64,000 nucleotides of DNA from JALHVH01 sp964585685 (GCA_964585685.1 CAZPEP010000055.1:1-64000); one strand, 5' to 3'; numbered from the stretch's first letter, positions 32,862 to 41,975 are shown. Numbers and translations: made by a program. Notes: generated by a model from the sequence alone, not told the origin.

Positions 32862-34799
32862 TCAGTAACGCCAACCGATGAGGTTCCAAAAATTCAGGAA
32901 CCAGAAGAAGGCCAGCGATGCCAAGGCGACGAGTGTGTAGTGCAGCCGTTGACAGTGGGTCCAGTAATCTTCCTTCCAAGCTTTGAAGACGAAAACGAAG
33001 GTTCCCGCGCCCAGGATCGCGGCCAGAATCGGCAGGATCTGGCATATCTTGAGAATCAGCGGAACGCCAAGAAACAGATCTTCATAGCGACCTAAAGCGC
33101 TCGCTATCCCCAGGGCGGTCAGAATCAACAATGCGCTCATCCCTCCGGCCAGCCGGCGCGCGGCGCGGGGAGGGCGGCTCCCGTCGATCTTGCGCTTGAA
33201 TATTTTGCGGGACAGGGCCGCGAGCGGCCAACCCAGGACGGCCGTCAGAAACAGGAAGAGACAGACGCTTATCAGCGATCGATGAAAAAGAGGCGCCTGG
33301 TACCATTTCAGCTTGATCAGGAAAGTGCTCGGATCTTCTCCCATGAAGGCGTAGGCGATCTCGCCCCGCTCGTCCTCTTTGAAGACGATCTTGTCCTGCC
33401 CATCGATCCTTTGGAAAACGAGCGGCTCCACTTCTGCATATCGCCGGACGTCCGTCCCCCCGTAGCTGGGGAGCACGAGCGTATCGTCTTTGAGCAGAAG
33501 TACGCCGTCCTTTGCGGCCGAGATCGTGGTCGATGCCAAAAGTATGGCGAGCTTTTCATATGTCTTATAGCCGCGCCGGGCGGAGCTGTAGGTGCCGACA
33601 ACCCGTCTCCAGGAACTCTTCATCTGCGGAGAAGGCCTGATTCCGGCGAGAGGAGCGTTGGGCCGATAGTATCGGTTGAGCAACGCCTCCAAGAGCTGTT
33701 CCCGGGTGTTCCCGTTCGGGCTGTTATAGGAAACGAACCAGCCCAGGTTCTTCTCGGGGATCAACACCAGCTGGGAATGGAATAGGATCGTGTCCCCCCC
33801 GTGCTCGATGATGCGCATATTGTTGAAGCCGGATTCCCAGAAGCCATGAGCGTTTCCCGCAATTCGGGGATCATGGGTGAACAGCCGGGAGTGCATGAAT
33901 TCGGACGTTTCCTCTTTGAGGATCCGCCGGTCTTCATAGCGCCCGTTTTGGAGATGGGCGATCATGAATTTCGCCATATCCGTGGCGGATGCGCTCAGCG
34001 CTCCGGCCGGCGACCCGCCGTTGGAAAGCTCGAATTCGTGCGCTTGGAACGCGCCGTCTTCGTACGTGTACCCTGAGGACATATCGGGGAGGAAGCCGGC
34101 AGGCAAGGGTTCCCGGAAGGTGCTGTTCCGCATGCCGAGGGGCTCGAAGATGTTGCGCTCGATATAGGTTGGGAAGGGGATCCCCGAGACGACCTCGACG
34201 ATGTATCCGGCCAGCATGGTCCCATAATTCGAGTAAGACGAGAAGAGCCCCGGACGGCGGACCCTGGACGGCATATGGGCCGCCAGGAACTTGCCCAACG
34301 GCATGAGACTCGCGGCGTCTTTCGCCAGCGCTCCGGCCACCCTTTCTTCGAAGCCGGGAGTGTGGGCCAGGAGGTGCTTCATGGTGATGGGCTGGGGATA
34401 GGTCGCGGGAATCTTGAAATCCTTGAGATAGACATTGACGTCGGCGTCGAGGTCGATCCGGCCCTGCTCGTAAAGCTGCATCACGGCGGTCCAGGTCAGG
34501 AGCTTCGACACGGAGCCGGCGCGGAACATCGTCCGGTCCGCGATCACCGGCTTCCTGTTTTTAACGTCGGCATAACCGTAGCCTTTGGCGAAAAGGAGCT
34601 TTCCGTCCTTGACCACGGCGATCACGGCTCCCGCTACTCTGTTGGCCTCCAGCTGGACCGCCATGATCCCGTCGAGGAAGGCCTCCAGCTCGGCGGGGTC
34701 GGTCGGGCCCTGGGGATCGGTCCTCTCCTGGGCCAAAGATGAGAGCGGAAACAAGGCGAGAGCGAGGACAAGGAAGATGCCCAGGACAGGCTTCTTCAT
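32862..34799 (-). CDS. Serine hydrolase (class C beta-lactamase/esterase family) with C-terminal membrane region
   Basis: The 645-residue protein has a signal peptide (LGIFLVLALALFPLSSLAQ) and a penicillin-binding-like catalytic domain with S96-x-x-K99 (RAGSVSKLLTW), YSNYGTMLAGYIVE and a C-terminal HGGDT. A small beta-rich domain (about 410-515) and four predicted membrane helices follow. Family members act as esterases, D-aminopeptidases or carboxypeptidases; a true beta-lactamase role is not implied. Its start overlaps the stop of the DUF885 gene by 4 bp, so the two are co-expressed inside the direct-repeat-bounded block. Confidence 0.88.
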   Translation of the reverse strand: MKKPVLGIFLVLALALFPLSSLAQERTDPQGPTDPAELEAFLDGIMAVQLEANRVAGAVIAVVKDGKLLFAKGYGYADVKNRKPVIADRTMFRAGSVSKLLTWTAVMQLYEQGRIDLDADVNVYLKDFKIPATYPQPITMKHLLAHTPGFEERVAGALAKDAASLMPLGKFLAAHMPSRVRRPGLFSSYSNYGTMLAGYIVEVVSGIPFPTYIERNIFEPLGMRNSTFREPLPAGFLPDMSSGYTYEDGAFQAHEFELSNGGSPAGALSASATDMAKFMIAHLQNGRYEDRRILKEETSEFMHSRLFTHDPRIAGNAHGFWESGFNNMRIIEHGGDTILFHSQLVLIPEKNLGWFVSYNSPNGNTREQLLEALLNRYYRPNAPLAGIRPSPQMKSSWRRVVGTYSSARRGYKTYEKLAILLASTTISAAKDGVLLLKDDTLVLPSYGGTDVRRYAEVEPLVFQRIDGQDKIVFKEDERGEIAYAFMGEDPSTFLIKLKWYQAPLFHRSLISVCLFLFLTAVLGWPLAALSRKIFKRKIDGSRPPRAARRLAGGMSALLILTALGIASALGRYEDLFLGVPLILKICQILPILAAILGAGTFVFVFKAWKEDYWTHCQRLHYTLVALASLAFFWFLNFWNLIGWRY

Positions 34800-36640
34800 C
34801 GGCTCGCTCCTTTCCGGATATCCGCCAGCCAGCGGTCGATGATCTCGCGAAGCATCGGCAGGGTGACGGACCCATATTTGAGGAGCTGGTCATGAAAGGC
34901 ACGGATGTCGAATCGATCCCCCAGCTCTTTTTTGGCCTTTTCTCGGAGCGCGAAGATCTCTATCGCGCCGGTGTCGTAGGCCGTCAGTTGCCCGGGCCAG
35001 GCCACGATCCTGTCCACCAGGGATTCGGCTTCATGGGAAGAAAAACGGCCCGTCGCGCTGACATACCGGATGGCCTGATCTCGAGTCCAGCCCATGACGT
35101 GGATGCCGGGGTCGACGACCATACCGTGAGCGGGCCAGAGGCGGCGGTTGATCCGGGCAAATTCCGTCGTATAGAGGCCCATCTCTTCAACGAGCGCCTC
35201 GGAATAACGGGCCCAGCCTTCGATATAGCCCGAGTTCGCCGAGAGGAGGGTGATCATGTGGGCTTTCGGCAGTTCCATGGCGATGGAAATCTGGAAGTGA
35301 TGTCCGGGGTAGGTTTCGTGAAATGCCGTGATTTCCGCCCCCGCCCTGGTCTGATTTTCGGCCTGATAGAGGTTGATCCTATAGGTTCCCGGCCGGCTGC
35401 CGTCCAGAGACCCAGACTCATACCCGCTGGAGGCGGTTCTTTCGAGATAGGAGGGGACGGGTTCGACGACGACGTCCGCCTTTGGAAGCGCGTTGAACCA
35501 GTCCGGCATCGCCCGACGGGCCCGGAACACGGCGTCCCGGGAAATATTCAGGAGTTCTTCACGGCTCCGAAAATGATTGCTGGGATCATTGGCCATCTGT
35601 TCGCGAATGACGGCGAGATCGGCCGTCCCGAAGAGCCTGAGCCCGATCTCCGACGCCTCAGCCTCATACTTGGCCACGTACTGTTCTCCGAGGCGATAGG
35701 TTTCTTCGGCGGAGCGGTCGAGACTCGTGAAATAGCGGAGCGCCTCGCGGTAGCTTTCAACTCCGCCCGGAAGGGCCGAGACTCCGATAGCCTCCCGGGC
35801 TTCAGGGAGATATTCATTCTTCAGGAAATCACGGTATTTTTGGACAGCCGCGTGGATCTCCCCGGATAAAAGACGTTCCCAGGCGGCGCGGAACGCCGAT
35901 TCCGGATCCCGCTGGGCCGGGCTAAAGAAGGGAGAGTTCGATGGGGAAGCGGCGAGAATGGAGTCCAGCTGGACGATCACGAGCTGGACGTTCCGTTTCG
36001 GGGTCGTGTAGCCGAGCCGAAGCCCCTCTTTGAGGTTGGCGAGCTCGTTGTCCAGGTAGGCTGGAAGCATGCGCCAGCGCGCCAGCGCCTGCGTTCTGAG
36101 CTCGGGAGTGCCGACCGGCTGAATGGCGGCAAGTTGAGCAAAGCCCGCCTGCCAGCCGGACATCTGGTTGACCGGCCAGAGCTCGGCCCTGGCTCTTCGC
36201 AGACCGTGCGAGCTTTCTAGGGCCTCCCGAAGAAATCCATAGGTCAGCCATTCCGGGCGGCCCCAAAGGAGGCCGCCGTCGATCTTCCCGAGTTCGCCCG
36301 CCCAGCCGTCCTCCTTGACCTGCCAGGCCCTGAGGCCGTCCAGGGAGTTGTCCGAGAGCCTGTCGTTGGCGGCGGAAGGCAGGCCCAAGGCGGCCACTTG
36401 TTCGGGGAAAGCCGCGATGTAATCCCGGACGTATTCATCGGCCAGCGAGGTCACACGGGCGGCAAGCGCGTCAACGGAAGGCGCCGCGATCGTCGCCTCT
36501 TGATCCCTTTTTGGCGAGGAACAGGCGCCGAGGATCAAGACCGCGGCAAGCAGGGAGGTCAGGAATTTGTTAGAATCCCCAAGCCAAAGTCCTGTTCCTT
36601 TCCCTGGCAGAGCGGAAGATCTCGCTTTTTGGCAGCGCAT
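34796..36640 (-). CDS. DUF885 family lipoprotein, putative metal-dependent carboxypeptidase-like hydrolase
   Basis: The 614-residue protein has an N-terminal extension, then a lipoprotein signal ending in LILGACSS. The DUF885 core includes ITAFHETYPGHHFQ (a His-Glu-x-x-Pro-Gly-His-type motif thought to bind metal), YIEGWARYSEALVEEMG and WTRDQAIRY. DUF885 proteins are generally treated as putative peptidases. A TACAAT box lies 7 nt before the ATG, supporting this start despite the 22-residue extension before the hydrophobic core. The downstream serine hydrolase overlaps it by 4 bp, and both may process peptides or peptidoglycan-like material in the envelope. Confidence 0.86.
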   Translation of the reverse strand: MRCQKARSSALPGKGTGLWLGDSNKFLTSLLAAVLILGACSSPKRDQEATIAAPSVDALAARVTSLADEYVRDYIAAFPEQVAALGLPSAANDRLSDNSLDGLRAWQVKEDGWAGELGKIDGGLLWGRPEWLTYGFLREALESSHGLRRARAELWPVNQMSGWQAGFAQLAAIQPVGTPELRTQALARWRMLPAYLDNELANLKEGLRLGYTTPKRNVQLVIVQLDSILAASPSNSPFFSPAQRDPESAFRAAWERLLSGEIHAAVQKYRDFLKNEYLPEAREAIGVSALPGGVESYREALRYFTSLDRSAEETYRLGEQYVAKYEAEASEIGLRLFGTADLAVIREQMANDPSNHFRSREELLNISRDAVFRARRAMPDWFNALPKADVVVEPVPSYLERTASSGYESGSLDGSRPGTYRINLYQAENQTRAGAEITAFHETYPGHHFQISIAMELPKAHMITLLSANSGYIEGWARYSEALVEEMGLYTTEFARINRRLWPAHGMVVDPGIHVMGWTRDQAIRYVSATGRFSSHEAESLVDRIVAWPGQLTAYDTGAIEIFALREKAKKELGDRFDIRAFHDQLLKYGSVTLPMLREIIDRWLADIRKGASR

Positions 36641-36647
36641 GAAGCGG

Positions 36648-36653
36648 ATTGTA
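36648..36653 (-). promoter_or_regulatory. -10 box 7 nt before the DUF885 start (possible leaderless start)
   Basis: On the minus strand TACAAT ends 7 nt before the ATG at 36640. No ribosome site precedes the ATG. The inserted two-gene block therefore carries its own promoter-like signal. Confidence 0.5.
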
Positions 36654-36721
36654 TCACAAAGCGCGTTCCGGCCTCTTCTCCGGCATACCCGCGGGACTAC
36701 GATTCCCTGCCGTCATGAAGC

Positions 36722-36774
36722 CCGCCCTCTGAAGCGCCCTCACGGCGATTTCTTGAGGATCGCGACCCGGAACT
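36722..36774. repeat. 53-bp direct repeat, right copy
   Basis: This is identical to 32788-32840. It covers the last eleven codons and stop of the minus-strand gene 36740-37279. The stretch just left of it (36694-36708, GGACTACGATTCCCT) also matches a 15-base stretch of accC at 32580-32594, hinting that more accC-derived sequence was carried here with an internal deletion. Confidence 0.85.
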
Positions 36775-37279
36775 CCCCGTCGTTGTCCTTGACGACGTTT
36801 TCGTTGACCCCGACGTAGAGCCGGCCGCGGATGGGCATGGCCGCCGCCTGCTCCCGGCCGATGAAGAAATACCGGACGAGCTCGTCCCGGACCTCTTCGC
36901 CCGTCTTCTCATCGGTCCGGACGGACAGGACTTGGGCGACCTTCCCGGCCAGACCGCCGAGGTTCCGGTCGGGCACGGGCTGTTGGAGCCCCTGGATGTC
37001 GGCGCCGTCGGGCCCGCAGGCAGCCTCGGGATTCCCCTTCTGGAGCGAAATCTCGCCCTCGCCCCGGAAGAGAAACTCCTCGCCTTCTTCGACGTCGATG
37101 CCCGTGTCCACCCAGCCTGCGTTCCCCGGGACGACGAGCTCCTTGACCGGCTTGAGATCCTGGGGCCGACGGCCCATCGTTCCGGGAGCGTACGCCAGGA
37201 CAAGAAGAGGAGTCAGGGCAAACAGGAGGATTGTTATATGCCGCCTCCGTGCAAAACGTGGGTCCGATCGCATTTTCAT
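36740..37279 (-). CDS. Secreted small protein resembling PA-IL-like galactose-binding lectins
   Basis: The ATG at 37279 (MKMRSDPRF) overlaps the preceding stop by 4 bp and gives 179 residues; the longer open frame upstream is antiparallel noise from the phosphatase gene. A hydrophobic signal (ITILLFALTPLLVLAYAPG) precedes a beta-rich domain with VPGNAGWVDTGIDVEEGE, FRGEGEISL, RGRLYVGVNENVVKDNDGEFRV. The pattern 'W-x-DTGI ... LYVGVN ... D-N-x-GEFRV' resembles the LecA/PA-IL-like calcium-dependent lectin fold, so carbohydrate binding outside the cell is likely. Family membership is an inference from this pattern. Confidence 0.7.
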   Translation of the reverse strand: MKMRSDPRFARRRHITILLFALTPLLVLAYAPGTMGRRPQDLKPVKELVVPGNAGWVDTGIDVEEGEEFLFRGEGEISLQKGNPEAACGPDGADIQGLQQPVPDRNLGGLAGKVAQVLSVRTDEKTGEEVRDELVRYFFIGREQAAAMPIRGRLYVGVNENVVKDNDGEFRVAILKKSP

Positions 37280-38070
37280 TCTTTTCCGGCGTTCCCCCGA
37301 AGGACGTCCATCATCTCGGCGTGGATCAGGCCGTTGCTGGCCAGGGCCCTCCCCGCAAAGGGATCGAACGGCCCGCCGTCGAAATCCGAGACCGTGCCGC
37401 CCGCTTCCGCGACGATGAGCGCTCCGGCGGCCACGTCCCAGGGCTTGAGCTTGAGCTCCCAGAACCCGTCGAACCGGCCGCAGGCGAGGTAGCAGAGGTC
37501 CAGGGCGGCGGAGCCGCAGCGTCGGATGGCCTGAGCCCGGACGACGAAATCGCCGAACTCCCTGACGTTGTTCACCCTGCTGGTCCGGACGTCGTAGGGA
37601 AAGCCGGTGGCCAGGAGCGCCTTCCCCAGTTCGGCGACCCCCGAGACCCTGACGGGGCGCCCGTTGAGCCGGGCGCCCTCCCCCCGGACCGCCTCGAAAA
37701 GCTCGTCCCGGGTCGGGTCGTAGACGACGCCGAGGAGGGTCGAACCTGCCCGGTTGAGGGCGATGGAGACGCAAAAAACGGGGAACGTGTGGGCGAAATT
37801 CGTAGTCCCGTCCAGGGGATCGAAGATCCAGCGGAAGTCGGTCGCGCCGACCCGGGAAAGGCCCTCCTCGGCGAGGAAGCCGTGGTCCGGGAACGCGGTC
37901 GAGAGGCGCCGGTAGATCAAGTCCTGTGATTCCCTGTCGAAGCGGGTTACGAGGTCGACGGTCCCCTTGTACATGATCTCGCCCCTCTTGCCGTAATTCT
38001 CCCCGAGAAGGCGCCCGGACTCGCGGGCGGCCGCTTTCGCAATCTCGAGGAAGACATTAATACAATCCAT
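37276..38070 (-). CDS. Inositol monophosphatase family protein (SuhB-like)
   Basis: The 264-residue protein has the family signatures FLAEEG, the metal-binding IFDPLDGTTNFAH and the C-terminal WDVAAGALIVAEAGG. These magnesium-dependent, lithium-sensitive phosphatases hydrolyse inositol phosphate, related sugar phosphates or 3'-phosphoadenosine phosphate; the exact substrate cannot be read from sequence. The gene begins 5 nt after a TATAAT (possible leaderless transcript) and overlaps the following lectin-like gene by 4 bp. Confidence 0.93.
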   Translation of the reverse strand: MDCINVFLEIAKAAARESGRLLGENYGKRGEIMYKGTVDLVTRFDRESQDLIYRRLSTAFPDHGFLAEEGLSRVGATDFRWIFDPLDGTTNFAHTFPVFCVSIALNRAGSTLLGVVYDPTRDELFEAVRGEGARLNGRPVRVSGVAELGKALLATGFPYDVRTSRVNNVREFGDFVVRAQAIRRCGSAALDLCYLACGRFDGFWELKLKPWDVAAGALIVAEAGGTVSDFDGGPFDPFAGRALASNGLIHAEMMDVLRGNAGKE

Positions 38071-38075
38071 GGGGC

Positions 38076-38081
38076 ATTATA
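38076..38081 (-). promoter_or_regulatory. -10 box 5 nt before the phosphatase start (possible leaderless start)
   Basis: A perfect TATAAT on the minus strand ends 5 nt before the ATG at 38070, with no Shine-Dalgarno sequence between. Confidence 0.55.
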
Positions 38082-38227
38082 TTATCAGCTTCGCCGGGTC
38101 GAGGCAACGGCTGTGCCGGCCCCTCCCAGCCTTCATCGCTGCGCCTCCGCAAAAACTTTTCTCTTGGCGGCCCGTAATATACAATGTTCCTTGAATCATG
38201 CAATTCCGGATTGGAAGGACCCCGACC

Positions 38228-39457
38228 ATGGCCGAGAACAGAAGCTTCTGGAGGAGACGGAAACGGACGCTCATCGTCCTGGGCGTCGTCCTCGTCATCG
38301 CCCTCATCATCGTGTTCAACCTGAGGGCCCAGCGGGAGAAGACGGTCAAGGTGACGGTCGCCAAGGTCGGGACAACCGACCTGACGTCGATCATCTCCGC
38401 CTCCGGCGAGGTCAAGCCGAAGAAGAACGTCGAAATCAGCGCCCTCGTACCCGGCCGGATCATCAAGATCGGCGTCGAGGAGGGCGACATCGTCAAGGCG
38501 GGGAACTTCCTTTTGAAGCTCGACTCAACCCAGTACGAGGCGGTCGCCGAGGGGAACCGGGCCGCCATCCGGTCCTTCAAGGCTCAGCTCATCCAGGATG
38601 AGGCGCGGTTCCGGAAGGACAAGAACGCCTACGAGCGGCAGAAGAAGCTCTTCGACGAACAGCTTATCTCCAACGACCAGCTGGAGACGTCCAAGCTCCA
38701 ATACGACATCTCGACCGCCCAGGTCCGGGCCATCAACTCCCAGATCCAGCAGGCCGAGGCCTCCCTCAAGAGCACCATGGACAATCTGAACAAGACCACG
38801 TTCGTCTCCCCCATCGACGGCATGATCACCAGCCTCCGAGTAGAGGAGGGCGAGATGGCCATCATCGGGACCATGAACAACCCGGGTACGGTCCTCTTGA
38901 CGATCGCCGACCTGTCCGTCATGGAGGTCGAGGTCGAGGTGGACGAGACCGACGTCGTCGGCGTCGAGCTCGGCCAGTCGGCCAACGTCCGCGTCGACGC
39001 CTACCCCGACACGATCTTCAAGGGCAAAGTGACCGAGATCGGGAGTTCCGCCCTGCAGAAGGTCGCGGCGACGACCCAGGAATCCAAGGATTTCAAGGTC
39101 GTGGTCACCTTGGACGACCCGGCCCATAAGCTGAAGCCGGGCCTGTCCGCTTCGGCGGACATCATCACCGCCGAAAAAAAGGGGGTCCTGGCCGTCCCCA
39201 TCTCGGCGCTCGTCCTGAGGGACAAGGCGGGCGAGGGCAAGGACAAGAAAGAGGCCGGGGAAGAGGAAGGCGTCTACACGGTCGAGGCCGGGCGGGTGAA
39301 GTTCCAGCCGGTCACAAAGGGCATCGCCGGCGGCATGAACATGGAGATCGTCTCCGGGCTCAAGGAAGGCCAGGAGATCGTGACCGGCCCCTACAGCGCC
39401 CTGAGGGAACTGAAGGACGGGACGCTGATCAAGAACGACGAGAAGAAGGCAAAGTGA
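38228..39457 (+). CDS. Periplasmic adaptor protein of an ABC transporter (MacA/HlyD type)
   Basis: The ATG at 38228 (MAENRSFWRRRKR) follows GGAAGGACCC; the ATG at 38198 is less likely. The 409-residue protein has one N-terminal membrane anchor (TLIVLGVVLVIALIIVFNL), a split biotinyl-lipoyl motif (IISASGEVKPKKNVEISALV and TFVSPIDGMITSL), a coiled-coil hairpin (about residues 110-190) and a barrel domain. Adaptors of this type join an inner-membrane transporter to an outer-membrane channel. The next gene is its ATPase, but no permease of the MacB/FtsX type follows. Confidence 0.92.
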   Translation: MAENRSFWRRRKRTLIVLGVVLVIALIIVFNLRAQREKTVKVTVAKVGTTDLTSIISASGEVKPKKNVEISALVPGRIIKIGVEEGDIVKAGNFLLKLDSTQYEAVAEGNRAAIRSFKAQLIQDEARFRKDKNAYERQKKLFDEQLISNDQLETSKLQYDISTAQVRAINSQIQQAEASLKSTMDNLNKTTFVSPIDGMITSLRVEEGEMAIIGTMNNPGTVLLTIADLSVMEVEVEVDETDVVGVELGQSANVRVDAYPDTIFKGKVTEIGSSALQKVAATTQESKDFKVVVTLDDPAHKLKPGLSASADIITAEKKGVLAVPISALVLRDKAGEGKDKKEAGEEEGVYTVEAGRVKFQPVTKGIAGGMNMEIVSGLKEGQEIVTGPYSALRELKDGTLIKNDEKKAK

Positions 39458-39458
39458 C

Positions 39459-40160
39459 ATGGCCCCCGAGAACGACGCGGTGATCCGGGTCGAGAACCTC
39501 TCGAAGACCTACCAGCTCGAAAGTCAGGAGGTCCGGGCGCTCTGCGGCGTCTCCTTCGCCATCATGCGCAACGAGTTCGTGGCCATCATGGGCCCGTCCG
39601 GATCCGGGAAGTCCACCCTCATGAACCTCATCGGCTGTCTGGACACGCCGTCCGAAGGGACCTACCACCTCAACGGGAAGCTGGTCAGCTCCATGGACGA
39701 GGACGAGCTGGCCCACGTCCGGAACAAGGAGATCGGGTTCGTCTTCCAGGTTTTTAACCTCCTCGCGCGGGCCACCGCCTTCCGGAACGTCGAGCTCCCG
39801 ATGATCTATGCAGGCTCCCGGAAAGCGGAACGGGAAGAGAGGGCCCGCCGCGCTCTCGAGATGGTGGAGATGAAGGACCGCATGCGCCACAGGCCGGCCG
39901 AGCTGTCCGGCGGTGAGCGCCAACGGGTGGCCATCGCCCGGGCCCTGGTCAACGACCCTTCGCTCCTCCTGGCCGACGAGCCGACCGGGAACCTCGATTC
40001 GAAGACCGGGCAGGAGATCCTCAACCTGTTCCACAAGATTCACGCCCGGGGGAACACCATCATCATCGTCACCCATGACCGCGAGGTCGCCGAACAGACC
40101 CAGAGGATCATCCACCTCAAGGACGGAGTGATCGAACGGGAAGAAAGGAAAGGAGCCTGA
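39459..40160 (+). CDS. ABC transporter ATPase (LolD/MacB type)
   Basis: The 233-residue protein has Walker A GPSGSGKST (residues 45-53), signature LSGGERQRVAIARAL, Walker B LLADEPTGNLD and the His switch TH. Sequence and length are those of LolD/MacB/FtsE-type ATPases, which drive mechanotransmission rather than classical import. It is separated by one base from the adaptor and by one base from the YIP1 gene. The lack of an adjacent FtsX-fold permease is unusual. Confidence 0.95.
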   Translation: MAPENDAVIRVENLSKTYQLESQEVRALCGVSFAIMRNEFVAIMGPSGSGKSTLMNLIGCLDTPSEGTYHLNGKLVSSMDEDELAHVRNKEIGFVFQVFNLLARATAFRNVELPMIYAGSRKAEREERARRALEMVEMKDRMRHRPAELSGGERQRVAIARALVNDPSLLLADEPTGNLDSKTGQEILNLFHKIHARGNTIIIVTHDREVAEQTQRIIHLKDGVIEREERKGA

Positions 40161-40161
40161 C

Positions 40162-40869
40162 ATGTCATTCTTCAAGCGCTTGGAAGGGGTCTTTTTCGGG
40201 CCCAGGCCCGTTTTCCAGACCCTGGCCGAAAAGCCGGTCTGGGTCGACGCTCTCATCATCCTCCTCCTGCTCCTGGCCGTTTTCGCCGCGGTCGTCGCAC
40301 CCTACTCCCAGAGCGACCAGCTCCGGATGTTCCAGGACAACACCAGGCTCAAGGAGCGGATGGGCGAGACCCGCTACACCGAGATGATCGCCCGACTCGA
40401 GAACGCCTCCCCGTCGGGCGCCGTCGCGAAGGGCGTCGTCCTGGGCACAGCGATGGGCGTCATCGGGCTCCTCTTCTCGAGCCTCATCCTCCTGATGCTC
40501 GGGCGGTTCGTCTCTACGCAAGGAAACTATGTCGGCGTCCTAGCCGCCGTGGTCCACGCCAGCTTCATCGACAAGCTCCTCGGCAATGCCGTGCGCGCGT
40601 TCCTGATCGTGACGCGGAAGTCCGTCATGCAGACGTCGACGAGCCTGGCCATGCTCTTCCCGAAGATCGAGCTGACCTCGCCCGCCTACATCATCCTCGG
40701 CCAGCTCGACCTCTTCCAGATCTGGATGTTCGGCGTCCTGGCCGTCGGGCTGTCCGCCGTCTTCAAGGTCGACCTCCGCAAGTCGCTGTTCATTTCTTAC
40801 GGCTTCTGGCTCCTGAAGAGCGTCATCTACGTCGCCCTGGGCATCATCGGCATGTCATATATGAAGTGA
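40162..40869 (+). CDS. YIP1-family integral membrane protein
   Basis: The 235-residue protein starts MSFFKRLEGVFFGPRPVFQTLAEKP, the usual YIP1 opening (amphipathic start, then a helix). Five or so helices follow: VDALIILLLLLAVFAAVVA, VLGTAMGVIGLLFSSLILLML, a region around 130-150, WMFGVLAVGLSAVF and WLLKSVIYVALGIIGMSY. YIP1 proteins in bacteria have no firm function. Its place directly after an adaptor and an ABC ATPase, where a permease would be expected, suggests that it may be the membrane partner of that ATPase. Confidence 0.85.
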   Translation: MSFFKRLEGVFFGPRPVFQTLAEKPVWVDALIILLLLLAVFAAVVAPYSQSDQLRMFQDNTRLKERMGETRYTEMIARLENASPSGAVAKGVVLGTAMGVIGLLFSSLILLMLGRFVSTQGNYVGVLAAVVHASFIDKLLGNAVRAFLIVTRKSVMQTSTSLAMLFPKIELTSPAYIILGQLDLFQIWMFGVLAVGLSAVFKVDLRKSLFISYGFWLLKSVIYVALGIIGMSYMK

Positions 40870-41975
40870 ACATTACATTCGTGGATCAAAACGCATTTCG
40901 CGGCGGCCTCGCCGAAACCTGTTTTCCCAAGCTCCTCGGCTCGATCTGGCGCGAGGGGAAATCCGGGCGCCTTTCCGTCCGGAGGGGACCGGAGGAGAGG
41001 ACCTTCGCGTTCGAAGAGGGAACGTGGTCGATCGGCCCCGAAACCTTCGACGCGCCCGGCTTCCTGAAGGGTCTTGCGGCACGCGGGCTTGCCCGGCCCG
41101 CCGACCTCGCCCTTGTCGAGGCCGGCTCCGGAGGGGACGCCAGGGTCCTGATGCGGGACCTGATCGAGGACGGGCTGCTCCCGGCCGCCCGGGCTTGGGA
41201 GCTCGTCGAGTCCTTCTCCAGGGACAGGATCTGCGAGGTTTTCGGCTGGACCGAAGGAACTTATGAATTCGCGCCGGCCCCCGCACCGGCGGAGACGCCC
41301 TGGGTCCGGGGCATCGGCCTGCCGGGGCTCATCCTTGACGGCGTCCGCCGGATGGGCGACTCCGCGATCATCGAAGCCGGCCTCCCGGGCCCGGACGAGA
41401 GACTCCGGCTCCTCGTCCCCCGGGGCGGAGAGCCCGTCGCGCTGGCGCCGCATGAACAATATGTCCTGTCCGCGGCAAGCGGAGCCGAAACCGTCGGCGA
41501 TATCCTCCGCACGAGTGCTTTGGGCGGGAAGGAGACCGGGAAAACCATCTTCTCGCTCCTCGTCCTGGGGCTCCTTGGGACGGAAAAGGGGAACCGGCCC
41601 GCGGCCGAATACTCCTTGGGCGATATGGATCGACTCTTCGAGGCGTTCAACGACCGGTGTTCCTTCATTTACAAATACATCTCGAAAGAGATCGGTCCGG
41701 TGGCCCTCCATGTCATCGAAAAATCGCTGGAAGAGGTTCGTGGGCGGATCGACCCGGCCTTCCAGACCTGCGAAGTGAAGCCGGACGGGCGGATCGAGCT
41801 CCGAACCCTCCTCCGGAAGAACCTGGGCGTCTCGAGCGACGACGGTAAGCGAAGCCTGCTCCGTAGCTTCGACGAGATCCTGGCCGCGGAGGTCCTGGCG
41901 GTTAAGCGCACCCTAGGGAACGGGCACGAATCCGCCCTGGTCAAGGGACTGGAACGGATGGGAGATCTCCTGTGA
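40866..41975 (+). CDS. DUF4388 (PATAN-like) domain protein
   Basis: The GTG start overlaps the YIP1 stop (GTGA). The 369-residue soluble protein begins with a DUF4388/PATAN-like domain (FPKLLGSIWREGKSGRLSVRR, then RTFAFEEGTWSIG), a domain associated with gliding, two-component and other regulatory systems in Acidobacteria, Myxococcota and related groups. The middle contains the winged-helix-like stretch LAPHEQYVLSAASGAETVGDI. The C-terminus is helical. It could be a regulator of the transporter genes upstream or of the cell-surface genes downstream. Confidence 0.78.
   Translation: MNITFVDQNAFRGGLAETCFPKLLGSIWREGKSGRLSVRRGPEERTFAFEEGTWSIGPETFDAPGFLKGLAARGLARPADLALVEAGSGGDARVLMRDLIEDGLLPAARAWELVESFSRDRICEVFGWTEGTYEFAPAPAPAETPWVRGIGLPGLILDGVRRMGDSAIIEAGLPGPDERLRLLVPRGGEPVALAPHEQYVLSAASGAETVGDILRTSALGGKETGKTIFSLLVLGLLGTEKGNRPAAEYSLGDMDRLFEAFNDRCSFIYKYISKEIGPVALHVIEKSLEEVRGRIDPAFQTCEVKPDGRIELRTLLRKNLGVSSDDGKRSLLRSFDEILAAEVLAVKRTLGNGHESALVKGLERMGDLL

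Noticed and set aside
37280..37774. N-terminal extension of the lectin-like gene to 37774
   Set aside because: It is Arg/Gly-rich out-of-frame reading of the phosphatase gene; the ATG at 37279 gives a clean signal peptide and the usual 4-bp overlap.
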